64,000 bases of DNA, taken from the NCBI RefSeq assembly GCF_011038965.1, contig NZ_JAAKEB010000003.1:62001-126000 (forward strand), in the 5' to 3' direction. The notes beneath the pieces were generated by a model. It had not been told where the DNA came from, did no database searches, and saw only the letters and a program-made list of their open reading frames with translations. The stretch is from Adlercreutzia sp. ZJ141 (lineage in GTDB: Bacteria; Actinomycetota; Coriobacteriia; Coriobacteriales; Eggerthellaceae). The position numbers were made by a program, and so were the translations under genes. Position 1 is the first letter of the stretch; each line of letters begins with the position of its first letter. This document shows, piece after piece, positions 9,694-18,127 of this stretch.

Positions 9694-10296
9694 ATGGCAA
9701 CTATGCAGGCCGGTATGACTCGAGAAGAGGCATATGCGCTTCTCGCTGCACACAACAAAGATGCGTTCCATATCGAACACGGTGAGACGGTTGAGCAGAC
9801 CATGCGCTACTTCGCCCGCAAGTTCGATCCTGAAAACGAGGAATTCTGGGGCATCGTAGGTCTTCTGCATGATCTGGATTGGGAAGAACACGACGACGAA
9901 CCCGAAAAGCACACGTTGTATGCCGCGCCGCTCATTGAGGCTGCGGGTGGCACGCCAGAGCTTGTGCGCGCTATCCAGTCGCACACCTCCGATTTCAATC
10001 CTGACCTGCCGAAACCTGAGTTGCAGATGGAAAAGATCTTATTTGCAACCGAAGAGCTTACCGGGCTTATCGGTGCGGCTATAGTCATGCGCCCGAGTAA
10101 TTCGGTGATAGACTTCAACGTGAAATCGCTCAAGAAGAAATTCAAGGACAAGCGCTTCGCCGCCGGCGTAAGCCGCGACGTTATTCGCAGCGGTGCCGAG
10201 ATGCTCGGCTGGGAGCTCGACGAGTTGTTCGCTCGAACTATAGAGGCCATGCAGTCCTTCGCTCCCGATCGCGATACGTTTGTGCCCGGAGAGTAG
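9694..10296 (+). CDS. HD-domain protein, putative phosphohydrolase
   Basis: A 200-residue HD superfamily protein. The metal-binding signature is seen as HIEHGETVEQTM followed by VGLLHDLDWEEH (the HD pair) and a later IQSHTSDF histidine; a conserved acidic residue occurs in ILFATEELTGLI. Proteins of this family are often annotated as hydrolases of unknown substrate; close relatives in Firmicutes are small stand-alone HD proteins of 185-200 residues. ATG 9694 follows GAAAGGAG with good spacing. It is transcribed alone or with the small hypothetical gene downstream. The substrate cannot be inferred. Confidence 0.78.
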   Translation: MATMQAGMTREEAYALLAAHNKDAFHIEHGETVEQTMRYFARKFDPENEEFWGIVGLLHDLDWEEHDDEPEKHTLYAAPLIEAAGGTPELVRAIQSHTSDFNPDLPKPELQMEKILFATEELTGLIGAAIVMRPSNSVIDFNVKSLKKKFKDKRFAAGVSRDVIRSGAEMLGWELDELFARTIEAMQSFAPDRDTFVPGE

Positions 10297-10403
10297 AAAC
10301 CACCCACGACAGAGTCACAGCTAATGTCATTAGGCTAAGTATCACTGTGACGCATCTAAGGAACAGAAATAGTCCGCGCTCCCACAATAAGACAGGAAAC
10401 AAA

Positions 10404-10703
10404 ATGATTGAAATCACCCGCGATAACTTCGAAAGCATCGAATTAAGGGGACGCCGTTATCAATACAGGGGGTTAACGTTTTCATTAGAGAGTGAGCTCG
10501 ATACATGGTCTTGCGATGTTTGGCTTGATCTGCCCAAAGAGTTACGTGATCAACTACATGATAAAGGTGTGCCATATAAGTGGCAGTTTAATGCAGGTTC
10601 ACTGCCTGACCCAAACTATCGACTTGCTGTTGAGGAATTAATGGATTACGTTGATGGGATATTTGAGCACATTGAGACTTCATCTAATTCTGCGGATGAC
10701 TAA
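10404..10703 (+). CDS. hypothetical protein
   Basis: A 99-residue acidic protein starting MIEITRDNFESIELRGRRYQYRG. ATG 10404 is chosen over the longer frame because ACAGGAAAC precedes it with good spacing. No domain is recognised, though the alternating hydrophobic pattern in the first half (RYQYRGLTFSLE, WSCDVWLDLP) suggests a beta-rich N-terminus and a helical end. The sequence is less GC-rich than its neighbours. It precedes the DUF3990/DUF3791 pair by 54 bases and could belong to the same accessory block. Confidence 0.6.
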   Translation: MIEITRDNFESIELRGRRYQYRGLTFSLESELDTWSCDVWLDLPKELRDQLHDKGVPYKWQFNAGSLPDPNYRLAVEELMDYVDGIFEHIETSSNSADD

Positions 10704-10757
10704 GTAGCTTCTTCCTGCCGAAAGGGATACTGGCATTGCACAATGGAAAGGATTTTC

Positions 10758-11216
10758 ATGTCGAAGATGACGGTTTACCACGGGAGCGGGGTGACGGTTC
10801 CTCATCCGGAAGTCCGCGTTGGACGGTACACGAAAGACTTCGGTTCGGGGTTTTATTGTACTATCATTCGCGAACAGGCCGAACGTTGGGCGAAGCGATT
10901 TGACACTCCCGTCGTCAACACATACACGGTGCATTTTGGTTCCGATCTGGACATTCTCAACTTTCATGAGATGACAGAGGAATGGCTCGATTTTATTATT
11001 GCGTGTCGGCATGGTGAGCCTCATTGTCATGATATCGTGATCGGCGCGATGGCGGATGACCAAATATACAACTTCGTATCGGACTATCTTGATGGGTCTA
11101 TCACGCGAGAGCAATTCTGGGTGCTTGCGAAGTTTAAATATCCTACTCATCAAATCGCCTTTTGCTCGCAGAAGGCACTCCGTTGTCTCGAGTTCGTTTC
11201 AAGTGAGAGGGCGTGA
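10758..11216 (+). CDS. DUF3990 family protein (ADP-ribosyltransferase-like)
   Basis: A 152-residue protein opening MTVYHGSG and carrying DFGSGFYCTIIREQAERWAKRF, the hallmark YHGS...DFGxGFY...A..WA pattern of DUF3990. These proteins resemble the ADP-ribosyltransferase fold and usually occur next to a small partner gene, as here, so a toxin-antitoxin role is plausible but unproven. ATG 10758 follows GGAAAGGA with good spacing. The stop overlaps the region of the next start by a few bases. A second, longer DUF3990 protein with a different partner lies at 43702-44334. Confidence 0.8.
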   Translation: MSKMTVYHGSGVTVPHPEVRVGRYTKDFGSGFYCTIIREQAERWAKRFDTPVVNTYTVHFGSDLDILNFHEMTEEWLDFIIACRHGEPHCHDIVIGAMADDQIYNFVSDYLDGSITREQFWVLAKFKYPTHQIAFCSQKALRCLEFVSSERA

Positions 11217-11218
11217 TC

Positions 11219-11674
11219 ATGGAGGGAAGGGAAAGTGAGCGAGCGAATGCCATTTTCTTCACGTGCAGTCTCATTGACTACATAGCGAGGAAGACAACCA
11301 ATCGTCGAAGCGATGTGGCCAACGCGCTTGGAGTGAAGCGTATCGGCAAGATAATCGAGCTTGCAGATGTGTATCACAGTGACAACATTGATGCTGTGAG
11401 CGATTCATTTATCGAAGATGCTGGTATTTCTGCGGGTTGTTTCGATAATGTATCCTCAGCTCGCTATGCAGTTCCGAGCCACTGGGATATCGGAAAAGTG
11501 TACAAGCGTTTGGTGATTAACATTGCTGAAGATGAACAGGTATGTGATGAGGAAGCGGTTCTGCGCGCATACAATTCACCTGTGAGCAAACTCATTGACG
11601 ACTACAACAGCAGTTTCTTCTACGAGTCACCGCAAGCTATTTTTGTAGCATACAAGTACGGCGAACTGGATTAG
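11219..11674 (+). CDS. DUF3791-like partner of DUF3990
   Basis: A 151-residue protein whose first 75 residues (IFFTCSLIDYIARKTTNRRS...VANALGVKRIGKIIELADVYHSD) resemble DUF3791, a small helical family regularly found beside DUF3990. The remaining half has no recognised domain, so the protein is longer than a typical 70-residue DUF3791. ATG 11219 sits 8 bases after GAGAGG; a GTG at 11213 overlaps the previous stop but lies too close to that site. It may be the immunity or antitoxin partner of the upstream protein. Confidence 0.68.
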   Translation: MEGRESERANAIFFTCSLIDYIARKTTNRRSDVANALGVKRIGKIIELADVYHSDNIDAVSDSFIEDAGISAGCFDNVSSARYAVPSHWDIGKVYKRLVINIAEDEQVCDEEAVLRAYNSPVSKLIDDYNSSFFYESPQAIFVAYKYGELD

Positions 11675-11725
11675 CGTCTGCCGTCGTGCTTCTCTTGCTT
11701 TTGCTTGCAGTCGTTCTGCTCGAAA

Positions 11726-12526
11726 CTATTCCGAGCTCGGATGTTCGGTGTGGGCATTTGCGTGCTCGATGTCATCCAGTGTGATGGCGGGGTGGTGGTA
11801 CTGGAAGCGATTGCGCAGGCTCGGCAGCTTGACGCGGGTGGCATGCTGCGGGCACCAGTGCAGACATGTGTAGCAAGCTGCGCAGTTCGTGCCGTGTTCT
11901 GCAGTGCCGTTTGCTATGCGAATGTTGCCGGTTGGGCACGCTCGCGCGCAATCGCCGCATCCATTACAGGCATTGGTGATCTCAAAGCGCTTCATAGCGT
12001 TTAAGTGTCCCAAACGTTTCGTTCCATAATAGAACGAGCTTTCGATGAAGTTACGTTTTGGTGGTTTGCCGACGGACGTGAAGTTGACTGTGCGCGAACT
12101 CACCTCTCGCGCGATGTTTGTCACGTGAGACGGTGCGTCGGCGAGGCGCTCGGCGTTTTGTTCGTGGCTGCTTTGGATGCAGTTGCCGGGCATTTGCAGG
12201 TTGAATGCCCCTGAGAGCTTCGCGTTGTTTGCGCAGAGCGCTGCGTCGATATTCTCGAACGAGTTCTTGCTGACTCCACGGCTTGAGGTCATTACCGCGA
12301 AGGCGTAGCAGTTGGGACGCACGAGCAATTTCAGTAGGAATTCCTTGGCGATCCAAGGAATGTCGTTCATATAAGTGGGGAATACAAAGCCGACAACGTT
12401 GTCATTGCAGATGACGCGCTCTGTGCTGCGATACGAGATGATACCTTCAACAGGTTCGTTAAGAGCCGAGCCCAGCTCGCGTGCCGCCCAAAGCGAGTTT
12501 CCCGTTCCTGAGAAGCAGTAGATCAT
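11726..12526 (-). CDS. EFR1 family ferredoxin (flavodoxin-ferredoxin fusion)
   Basis: A 266-residue electron-transfer protein. The N-terminus MIYCFSGTGNS is the FMN phosphate-binding loop of a flavodoxin-like domain (residues 1-160). The C-terminal part has two 4Fe-4S motifs, CNGCGDCARACP and CAACYTCLHWCP. This architecture defines the EFR1 family, common in anaerobic Firmicutes and Coriobacteriia, whose redox partner is usually unknown. ATG 12526 is chosen because AGAGAGG lies 8 bases upstream; a start 7 codons earlier has no site. It converges with the DUF3791-like gene. The CNGCGDCARACPTGN segment has all four ligands, so the protein looks functional. Confidence 0.85.
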   Translation of the reverse strand: MIYCFSGTGNSLWAARELGSALNEPVEGIISYRSTERVICNDNVVGFVFPTYMNDIPWIAKEFLLKLLVRPNCYAFAVMTSSRGVSKNSFENIDAALCANNAKLSGAFNLQMPGNCIQSSHEQNAERLADAPSHVTNIAREVSSRTVNFTSVGKPPKRNFIESSFYYGTKRLGHLNAMKRFEITNACNGCGDCARACPTGNIRIANGTAEHGTNCAACYTCLHWCPQHATRVKLPSLRNRFQYHHPAITLDDIEHANAHTEHPSSE

Positions 12527-12573
12527 AGCGTTTAACCTCTCTTGCATGCGCCGTTCGAAGGCCTATTATCGCA

Positions 12574-14355
12574 CTACGATAACGTGGATGTCGTAACCGC
12601 CGCCACGTCTTTCCCCGAGAAGGCCAGACCCCATAGGCGCACCGTGGTGCCTGCGGGCAGATCGGCAGCGTAGTTGCGGTCGGAAATCTGGGCGAGGGCA
12701 GTAGTGGCCAGGGCAGGCAGGTCGGTGGACTCTGGGGAGCCGGGCCGTGCCCACTTCACCTCGACCAGCACCGCTGGGCCTCTGTCCGTCTCCTCAGGCG
12801 TCACGCGCACGTCGAAGCGTCCACGGCCGGCCTCGCGGTTTGAGACAGGCGTATCGTAACCACGCATGTTGAACAGAAGCCCCAGCACGAGCATGTGATA
12901 GCTGTTCTCGGACGCAAGGTCGTAGTAGCTTGGTGCTCGCAGCAAAATGTCGGCAAGCTCGGCGGTTACTCCGTCTTCGTCGCCCTCCGCAAAAGCCCGG
13001 TGCAGCGCCGCCAGGCGGTCGCGCCCGCCAGACAATTGGGTGAAGCGGTCAATTATTTCGCCACGATACAGCTGCGCTATCTCTTCGTTGGGAATGCGCA
13101 AAGGACGCAGACGCCGGGTCATTCCCGGTAAGGACGTATCGTCGGTAGTCAAGTATCCAGCGAGGTATAGCATGCTCCAAAGCGCTCCCTCGCGAACTCC
13201 CACATCAGGAAACACTACGCTTGTGTCCAATGGTTCTTCCACTGTGCCGCTGGGCTCCAGCAGTCGGTAGAGCTTCCCCAGCGTCGCTTCGTCGGCATCG
13301 CGCACCATGTCGGCGAGCACGCCATTGCCCGAGGTGTTGCCCCAGTAAACATCAGCCACACATTCGTGGTTGAAATAGCTCAGTACACTCCAGGGGTTGT
13401 ATACGTCCACATTCCCGAATCGATAGCCGTCGTACCACGTGCGGGCCTCATTAAGGCCTTCCGTTTGACTACGGTATGTCGCTAGGGCATCCACTTCCGC
13501 CTGAGTGAATCCGTAGCGCTCGTCTGAAGCGACATTCAGAGACGTGTCCACGCGAAGATTGTTTAAATCCGAGAAGATGGACTCCTTCGAAATGTGCTGT
13601 ACCCCGGTGAGCACCGCAACGGCCAGAGCGTTATTATCCTTAAGGGCACCGGTAAGCCAGCCTTTAAGGAAAGCTACCACCTCGTCGTAGTAGCCGTAGG
13701 TGTAGCCAGCCATGACCGGCGCATCATACTCGTCGATGAGCACGACTACCTGCCTGTTGTGATGCTTTTGCAGTAGCTGAGTGAGGAAGAGAAGCGACGC
13801 GGCATAATCGGCATCGCTAGCTTTCCCCGCAACAATACGACCGAAGCGCTCTTTCTCAGTATCGTTTAATGCATTGCTGTTAAGCAGATAGCCATGGCGC
13901 CCGTACTCCATGGATAACGCCGCCTTCACGACGCCGTACCCAAGATCCCAATCGGCCTTCTTTACATCATTGAACGAGAAGCGCACTACCGGATAGGCAC
14001 CGCAGTGTTCACGAAAGCGCCCGTCTTCGGCATCCCATATGGCAAGTCCCTCGAAAAGGGGGCGCGGATCGGCCGCATTCGGGCTGCCCAGCACGGGGGC
14101 TTCCAAGAAGGTTTGAAGCATGTCGAGGTTAAGCGACTTACCGAATCGGCGCGGGCGGCAGTACAAATTCGAGGTTCCCGGCATGCGGAGCACGTCGGCT
14201 ATGAGCAGTGATTTGTCAATGAACACGTAGTTTTCCATCACCATGCGGAAGTTGCTCACCCCGATGGGCAGCGCCTTGCGTCCCGTCAGGTCTGACAAGC
14301 GCACACTGCCCACCCGGTAGATGCCGTTTTCGTAAGTTGCTGTTGTGTCTGCCAT
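12574..14355 (-). CDS. AAA-ATPase-like protein with C-terminal PD-(D/E)XK nuclease domain
   Basis: A 593-residue protein of the large AAA-ATPase-like/DUF1703 group. A Walker A-like segment CRPRRFGKSLNLDML lies near residues 65-80, VVLIDEYDAPVMAGY (Walker B region) near residue 205, and the C-terminus carries GRFDVRVTPEE...VLVEVKWAR, the acidic residues and lysine of a PD-(D/E)XK nuclease. Start ATG 14355 has a perfect GGAGGT 8 bases upstream. These genes are typically multi-copy, strain-variable and of unknown role. The last 29 codons of a second copy survive at 17914-18000 in the same orientation, so this family has expanded and decayed locally. Confidence 0.82.
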   Translation of the reverse strand: MADTTATYENGIYRVGSVRLSDLTGRKALPIGVSNFRMVMENYVFIDKSLLIADVLRMPGTSNLYCRPRRFGKSLNLDMLQTFLEAPVLGSPNAADPRPLFEGLAIWDAEDGRFREHCGAYPVVRFSFNDVKKADWDLGYGVVKAALSMEYGRHGYLLNSNALNDTEKERFGRIVAGKASDADYAASLLFLTQLLQKHHNRQVVVLIDEYDAPVMAGYTYGYYDEVVAFLKGWLTGALKDNNALAVAVLTGVQHISKESIFSDLNNLRVDTSLNVASDERYGFTQAEVDALATYRSQTEGLNEARTWYDGYRFGNVDVYNPWSVLSYFNHECVADVYWGNTSGNGVLADMVRDADEATLGKLYRLLEPSGTVEEPLDTSVVFPDVGVREGALWSMLYLAGYLTTDDTSLPGMTRRLRPLRIPNEEIAQLYRGEIIDRFTQLSGGRDRLAALHRAFAEGDEDGVTAELADILLRAPSYYDLASENSYHMLVLGLLFNMRGYDTPVSNREAGRGRFDVRVTPEETDRGPAVLVEVKWARPGSPESTDLPALATTALAQISDRNYAADLPAGTTVRLWGLAFSGKDVAAVTTSTLS

Positions 14356-14486
14356 GAGCAATTACCTCCACGCGTCAAGTCGCTCGCAAACGCGATTGTG
14401 TCCCGTCCCAGGGCAATCCCATCATACCAGAGCATACGCACTCCGAAGCGTTTGCACGTTTGAAGGGGAGCGTGTGACAACAGGGC

Positions 14487-14684
14487 ATTTCGTGGAGAAT
14501 CACCTCCCTGATGCTACCCACATTACCACGTTTTCGCCAAGAATTGCAGTCTTGAACCGCGCCCTCCTTCGCGGTATTAGGCATTATCTGCGATTTGAAA
14601 GGGGTGTTGCACATGGACGCAAACATATGGCTCGCCACGAGAATGCTTGTCAGAACAGAAGGCGAGCGCGCAAGGTCCGTCTAA
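14487..14684 (+). pseudogene. relic of DUF6323 gene leader and start
   Basis: Bases 14487-14630 repeat 18128-18270, the upstream region and first codons of the DUF6323-like gene. The conserved promoter (TTGAAC 14552-14557, 17 bases, TATTAG 14575-14580) and ribosome site (GAAAGGGG) are kept. The reading frame MDANIWLATRML from ATG 14613 then diverges and stops at 14684. The rest of this 330-base gap holds only the upstream region of the ATPase gene. Confidence 0.7.
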
Positions 14685-14698
14685 GCCTACTTCCCCTG
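14651..14698. repeat. 48-bp repeat, copy 1
   Basis: CAGAACAGAAGGCGAGCGCG and the following bases through TACTTCCCCTG match 16386-16432 with few differences. The right end includes the stop codon of the XRE-membrane gene. The two copies bracket the XRE/PAP2 pair and look like the footprint of duplication and deletion. Confidence 0.65.
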
Positions 14699-15289
14699 GA
14701 AGATGAAGAAGCCTTTTGCCACCAGCAAGGCGAAGCAGATGATGCCTGCATACGGCTGCCTGGAAGCGATGAATACCGCGACGCCCGCGATCGAGAGGAT
14801 CATGCCCGCAGCAAGCAAACCCTTGGCCCACGCCGTCTTGTCGAGGTTGGCCGCAATCAACTCGAGCGCACCTTCCATAACCGTGGCGCAGATAAGCACC
14901 GCGAACACGGCCTTCAGCCAGGGGCTGATGCTGGTTAGATCCGCCAGTGCCACTGCGGCGTCGGAGTCCGCGCCGTTGCCGAAGACGGGTACGAACAGAA
15001 GCACAACAAGCAGCACGTCGAGCACGCCGCAGATAAGGGAGCGGTACCTGCCGGCAAGCTCCCTCTTGTCCTCGTCTGCTGCCGCGACGAGCTCGTCTGG
15101 ACATACGAGCTCATCTATGGACACGGAGAAGAACTGGGATAACTCCTTGAGCGAGTCGATGCTCGGATAGCCCCTGCCCGACTCCCACTTCGACACCGCC
15201 GTTCGGGAGACGTAAAGGGCCCGTGCGAGCTCTTCCTGCGTGAGCGACCGCGCCCGCCTTAGTTCCTGCAGCTTCTCGCAAAATTCCAT
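14687..15289 (-). CDS. XRE family regulator with C-terminal membrane domain
   Basis: A 200-residue protein with an N-terminal helix-turn-helix (LQELRRARSLTQEELARALYVSRTAVSKWESGRGYPS, residues 6-45) followed by a charged linker and four hydrophobic stretches (residues 83-103, 122-140, 153-172 and 177-196). It is therefore predicted to be a DNA-binding protein tethered in the membrane. Related membrane-bound XRE proteins are common in Firmicutes and Actinobacteria and often control a neighbouring membrane gene. Its start overlaps the end of the upstream PAP2 gene by 31 bases, so both are in one transcript, PAP2 first. Confidence 0.8.
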   Translation of the reverse strand: MEFCEKLQELRRARSLTQEELARALYVSRTAVSKWESGRGYPSIDSLKELSQFFSVSIDELVCPDELVAAADEDKRELAGRYRSLICGVLDVLLVVLLFVPVFGNGADSDAAVALADLTSISPWLKAVFAVLICATVMEGALELIAANLDKTAWAKGLLAAGMILSIAGVAVFIASRQPYAGIICFALLVAKGFFIFQGK

Positions 15290-15990
15290 TCTCGTCCTTC
15301 CGTGTTAGGCTTTGCTCTTTTTCGATCCGCGAACGTGACGGCCGACAGGTACATCGCGAACAGCCCGGCCGCCAAAAGAGCCGCTCCGACGATGTCCGTC
15401 GCCCAATGGACGCCCGACACCAGCCGTCCGAGCACCATGAGTGCCGAGAACGCGGCCACGAACGCCGTTGTGACACTCCTGAGAACGGGACTTTTCGCTC
15501 TGCGGTCGACCTGGTACTTCAGTGTCGGCATGACGCTTAAGACCAGAAGTGTCGTAGAAGAAGGATACGACGCTTCCATCATCCCGTCTATGGGCACGGG
15601 GCGGTAATTGATCGGGATCATTTCGAAGATCAGGTACCCGAAGATAACGAAAAGGTAATAGGCGCCCAGCAGAAGGAGGTCCGCGTCCACCTGAAGTAGG
15701 CTCCTTCTCCTGACCAGCTGCGCAGCGCCCAATGCGCCGAAACACGCGCAGATCGCGATGGGCACCAGGCCGAGCCAGTCCGTGATCGTGTAAAGCCCCA
15801 TGTGCACGCCTGTCAGCTCGTGGAACCACACATTGAACGTCGCGAAGCCAACGTCCGTCCCGTTTTGGCCAACGGGACGGACGTCCACGCATTGGGCGAG
15901 CGCAGTCCACAGCGCGAAGGTGGCCAGTAGCCCCATCCCCGCGATCAGTTCTTTTCCTCCTGCGTTGCGTTTGCTTGTTGTATTCGGCAC
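15259..15990 (-). CDS. PAP2 family membrane phosphatase
   Basis: A 243-residue integral membrane protein of the PAP2 (phosphatidic acid phosphatase type 2) superfamily, probably removing phosphate from a lipid phosphate. The three active-site motifs are visible in order: INYRPVP (motif 1, with Arg), SYPSSTT (motif 2, PSSTT in place of PSGH) and RLVSGVHWATDIVG (motif 3 with His and Asp). Loss of the motif 2 histidine is notable and could lower or change activity. GTG 15990 is preferred because GAAGGGAAG lies 8 bases upstream. It is followed by an overlapping membrane-bound XRE regulator. Confidence 0.78.
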   Translation of the reverse strand: MPNTTSKRNAGGKELIAGMGLLATFALWTALAQCVDVRPVGQNGTDVGFATFNVWFHELTGVHMGLYTITDWLGLVPIAICACFGALGAAQLVRRRSLLQVDADLLLLGAYYLFVIFGYLIFEMIPINYRPVPIDGMMEASYPSSTTLLVLSVMPTLKYQVDRRAKSPVLRSVTTAFVAAFSALMVLGRLVSGVHWATDIVGAALLAAGLFAMYLSAVTFADRKRAKPNTEGREWNFARSCRN

Positions 15991-16243
15991 GTGCACCACT
16001 TCCCTTCGTCTCGCTGAGGGAAACGCTGACTGGCGGCGTCGTGCCACGCCTGTGTGAGGCTGGCGGGATTAATCGGCATTTCCCTTGATGCGAGATCGAA
16101 GGTAGGAGGTGCGGGCGGCGTTGGAAAGAGCCGCAACGTCGCATCGACGATACGTTCCGTGTCTCACGCCGTTTTCCAGGCGTTTTGCTCAAATGCCGCA
16201 GTTTGCGAGATTCGGCGTCAGCGGCATCTCTGGTGTATGTAGT

Positions 16244-16399
16244 CTAGCCGCAGGAAACGAAACCGTGCTGGCCGAAGCAGTTTGTGTCATCCCGTTCTTC
16301 GTAATCGACGGCCTGATCTGCCTTGCCGTGGGCTGTGCCACCTATCTTCCGAAGTCCATCCGCGCCCTTGATGCGGATACCGGCTCAGACAGAAGGTGA
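16244..16399 (+). pseudogene. C-terminal fragment of a membrane protein
   Basis: The frame ending at 16399 reads with one clear hydrophobic helix (AVCVIPFFVIDGLICLAVGC) and a polar tail ending DTGSDRR. No plausible start with a ribosome site precedes it, so it appears to be the 3' remnant of a lost gene. The 16.0-16.24 kb stretch before it shows nothing recognisable. Confidence 0.45.
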
Positions 16400-16432
16400 G
16401 CGCGCAAGATTCGCCCGAACCTACTTCCCCTG
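16386..16432. repeat. 48-bp repeat, copy 2
   Basis: Second copy of the repeat at 14651-14698. It ends in CTACTTCCCCTG, which in copy 1 is the end of the XRE-membrane gene, so here it marks the 3' tip of a vanished second copy of that gene. Nothing else is recognised between 16433 and 16594. Confidence 0.6.
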
Positions 16433-16594
16433 TGACAATAGACGTAGCATTTTGTCACACGAGTGACGGTCTCCAATTGCGGACGGTGCGGACGGCACAG
16501 CGGCTGGTACCAGAGAGGTAAAGGGAGGGATTCCATAACAAAATGGACGGTGTTCGGTTGGTTTAACTGTTGCACGAGAGTCGGAGTCGATAGA

Positions 16595-16686
16595 TTACCT
16601 ATAGGTAAGATATAGCGGATTTCAAACAATATCTTACGCATAGGTATGATACTATGAACTCGACGAATTACCATACCTATATGTAA
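16595..16686. promoter_or_regulatory. three evenly spaced HipB operators
   Basis: Three related palindromes lie upstream of hipB: TTACCTATAGGTAA (16595-16608, perfect), TTACGCATAGGTAT (16634-16647) and ATACCTATATGTAA (16673-16686). Their centres are exactly 39 bases apart. The last is 13 bases before the hipB start. Even spacing and a perfect first box point to cooperative binding and autoregulation by HipB, as in other hipBA operons. Confidence 0.75.
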
Positions 16687-16699
16687 GAATCGGGCTCAC

Positions 16700-16945
16700 A
16701 TGAACATAAGTCGCGACCAGATATTGGCGCAGGGTACGCACGTGACAAAGGTGGCCATCATAGGCGCAGCTCTTCGTCAGCGTCGAAAGAAGTTAGGGTA
16801 CACGCAGGAAGACGTCGCTGACATGCTGGGGTTCAGTCCACGGCTGGTAGGAGAAATAGAACGCGGCAGAGAGACGGTAGGGATCGGCAAAATCCTGCTC
16901 TATGCAACAGCAATGGGTATCGACATTGTCGCGTTCGAGAGGTAG
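16700..16945 (+). CDS. hipB: HipB-like XRE antitoxin
   Basis: An 81-residue helix-turn-helix protein (IIGAALRQRRKKLGYTQEDVADMLGFSPRLVGEIERGRETVGIGKILLYATAMGIDI), the size and pattern of HipB. HipB binds operators upstream of its own operon and neutralises the HipA kinase. The gene is intact, five bases before the hipA frame, and has three candidate operators upstream. An ATG at 16700 begins MNISRDQIL without an obvious ribosome site; a GTG at 16742 (VTKVAIIG) is an alternative. Because hipA is deleted internally, HipB here is an orphan regulator that may now act elsewhere. Confidence 0.8.
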   Translation: MNISRDQILAQGTHVTKVAIIGAALRQRRKKLGYTQEDVADMLGFSPRLVGEIERGRETVGIGKILLYATAMGIDIVAFER

Positions 16946-16950
16946 CGCTC

Positions 16951-17887
16951 ATGGCAAACCAAGACCTTATCGTATATCGCGAGTACTGCGGCAGCTTCGA
17001 AGAGGTGGGACGCGTGGTGTCTACCGAGGAAGGCGTTAGCTTCTCTTACTCCGACAGCTATCTTCAAAACGAAACCGCTCAGTCGATTTCCCATGTGTTT
17101 CCTTTGCGGGAAGGGGCTTTCCCTTCTAGCGAGGCGACATCATTTTTCGAAGGTATATTGCCGGAGGGAAGCATGCGGAAAAGCCTGAGTCGCGCTTTTC
17201 ACGCCAATATCGGCGACATACACTCTTTTCTGGAGCACTTGAACAACGAATCTGCTGGTGCGTTGGTATTCAAGACCGACGGGGAACCACCAAGTGCAAA
17301 TCGCGGATATCTTCCTTTGGATGAGGGTGATCTTGGGCGTTTTACGGAACACCCGAGAGAATTTGCGCCGCGCGCCGCACACCGTTCAAGGCTGTCTTTG
17401 GCGGGAGCTCAGATGAAGGTAGGCCTCTTCTTTGATGACGCGCAAAACAGCTGGTTTTATCCGGAAGGATCAGCTCCTTCAAGCCATATTGTCAAAGCAT
17501 GCGACGGTAGTTTCCCTCACCAAACAATCAACGAAGCTATTTGTATTTTGGAGCGAGGATTGGTCGTCGCGAGAGGTGTCGCCGCTGTACGACATTACCT
17601 GCACAACAATCTACCCTGAGGTAGATAGAGAGATGGGGGTTTCGTTCGGACGTTCTCGCCGTATAGACAAAGTAACACGTGACGACGTTTTGACGACTGC
17701 CCGGTCTTGTGGAGTTGGCGAAAAGTTCGCCAACAACGAGCTTAATGAGCTTTTGGAGACATTTCCCGATGCCTTAAAAAAAGCCACCGACCTTGTTTGT
17801 AAAGATGGTTTTCTGGCGGCTCAGAGCGTGGGAGAAAACATTGGGGAAAGCTTCAAAGAGCGACGGGAACTCCTTTGCCGTGATTAA
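16951..17887 (+). pseudogene. hipA: hipA toxin kinase, internally deleted
   Basis: The first 222 codons read like a HipA-family serine/threonine kinase: HipA_N region, then SLAGAQMKVGL and the lobe DGSFPHQTINEA. The C-terminal region (SPLYDITCTTIYPEVDREMGVSFGRSRRIDKVT) is present but in another frame, joined around 17545-17580. The stretch that should hold the catalytic and metal-binding residues, expected between NEA and PLYD, is missing, so the gene lost its active centre by deletion and shifted frame; the first frame ends at 17619. A more deleted copy lies at 19474-19720. Confidence 0.8.
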
Positions 17888-17913
17888 TAGAGGATGCGAA
17901 TAGCGTGTGCGCA

Positions 17914-18000
17914 TTACGACAATGTTGCTGGTGAGACTGCTGTAATTGTTGTAACCGCCGCCACGCCTTTCCTTGAAAAGGCCAAGTCCCACAGGTGCGT
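17914..18000 (-). pseudogene. 3' relic of a second AAA/PD-(D/E)XK ATPase gene
   Basis: Twenty-eight codons plus stop read THLWDLAFSRKGVAAVTT...TLS, matching the end of the ATPase at 12574-14355 (VRLWGLAFSGKDVAAVTTSTLS). Upstream sequence of that copy is gone. From 18001 to 18127 nothing is recognised apart from a short repeat of CCTATTGTCACC. Confidence 0.72.
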
Positions 18001-18127
18001 CGAGGTGCCTGATGCTACTCACTCCGACCTGGGGAAAATGCGAAAGAATGCCCTGACCCTATTGTCACCTATTGTCACCCTGTATCAGGCATGGCGCAAG
18101 CACCTGACTCTACAACCACTGCAAAGG

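Noticed and set aside
12574-14355. AAA/PD-(D/E)XK protein as part of a defence system
   Set aside because: No partner genes typical of a known defence system lie next to it, and the family is usually solitary; the idea could not be supported.
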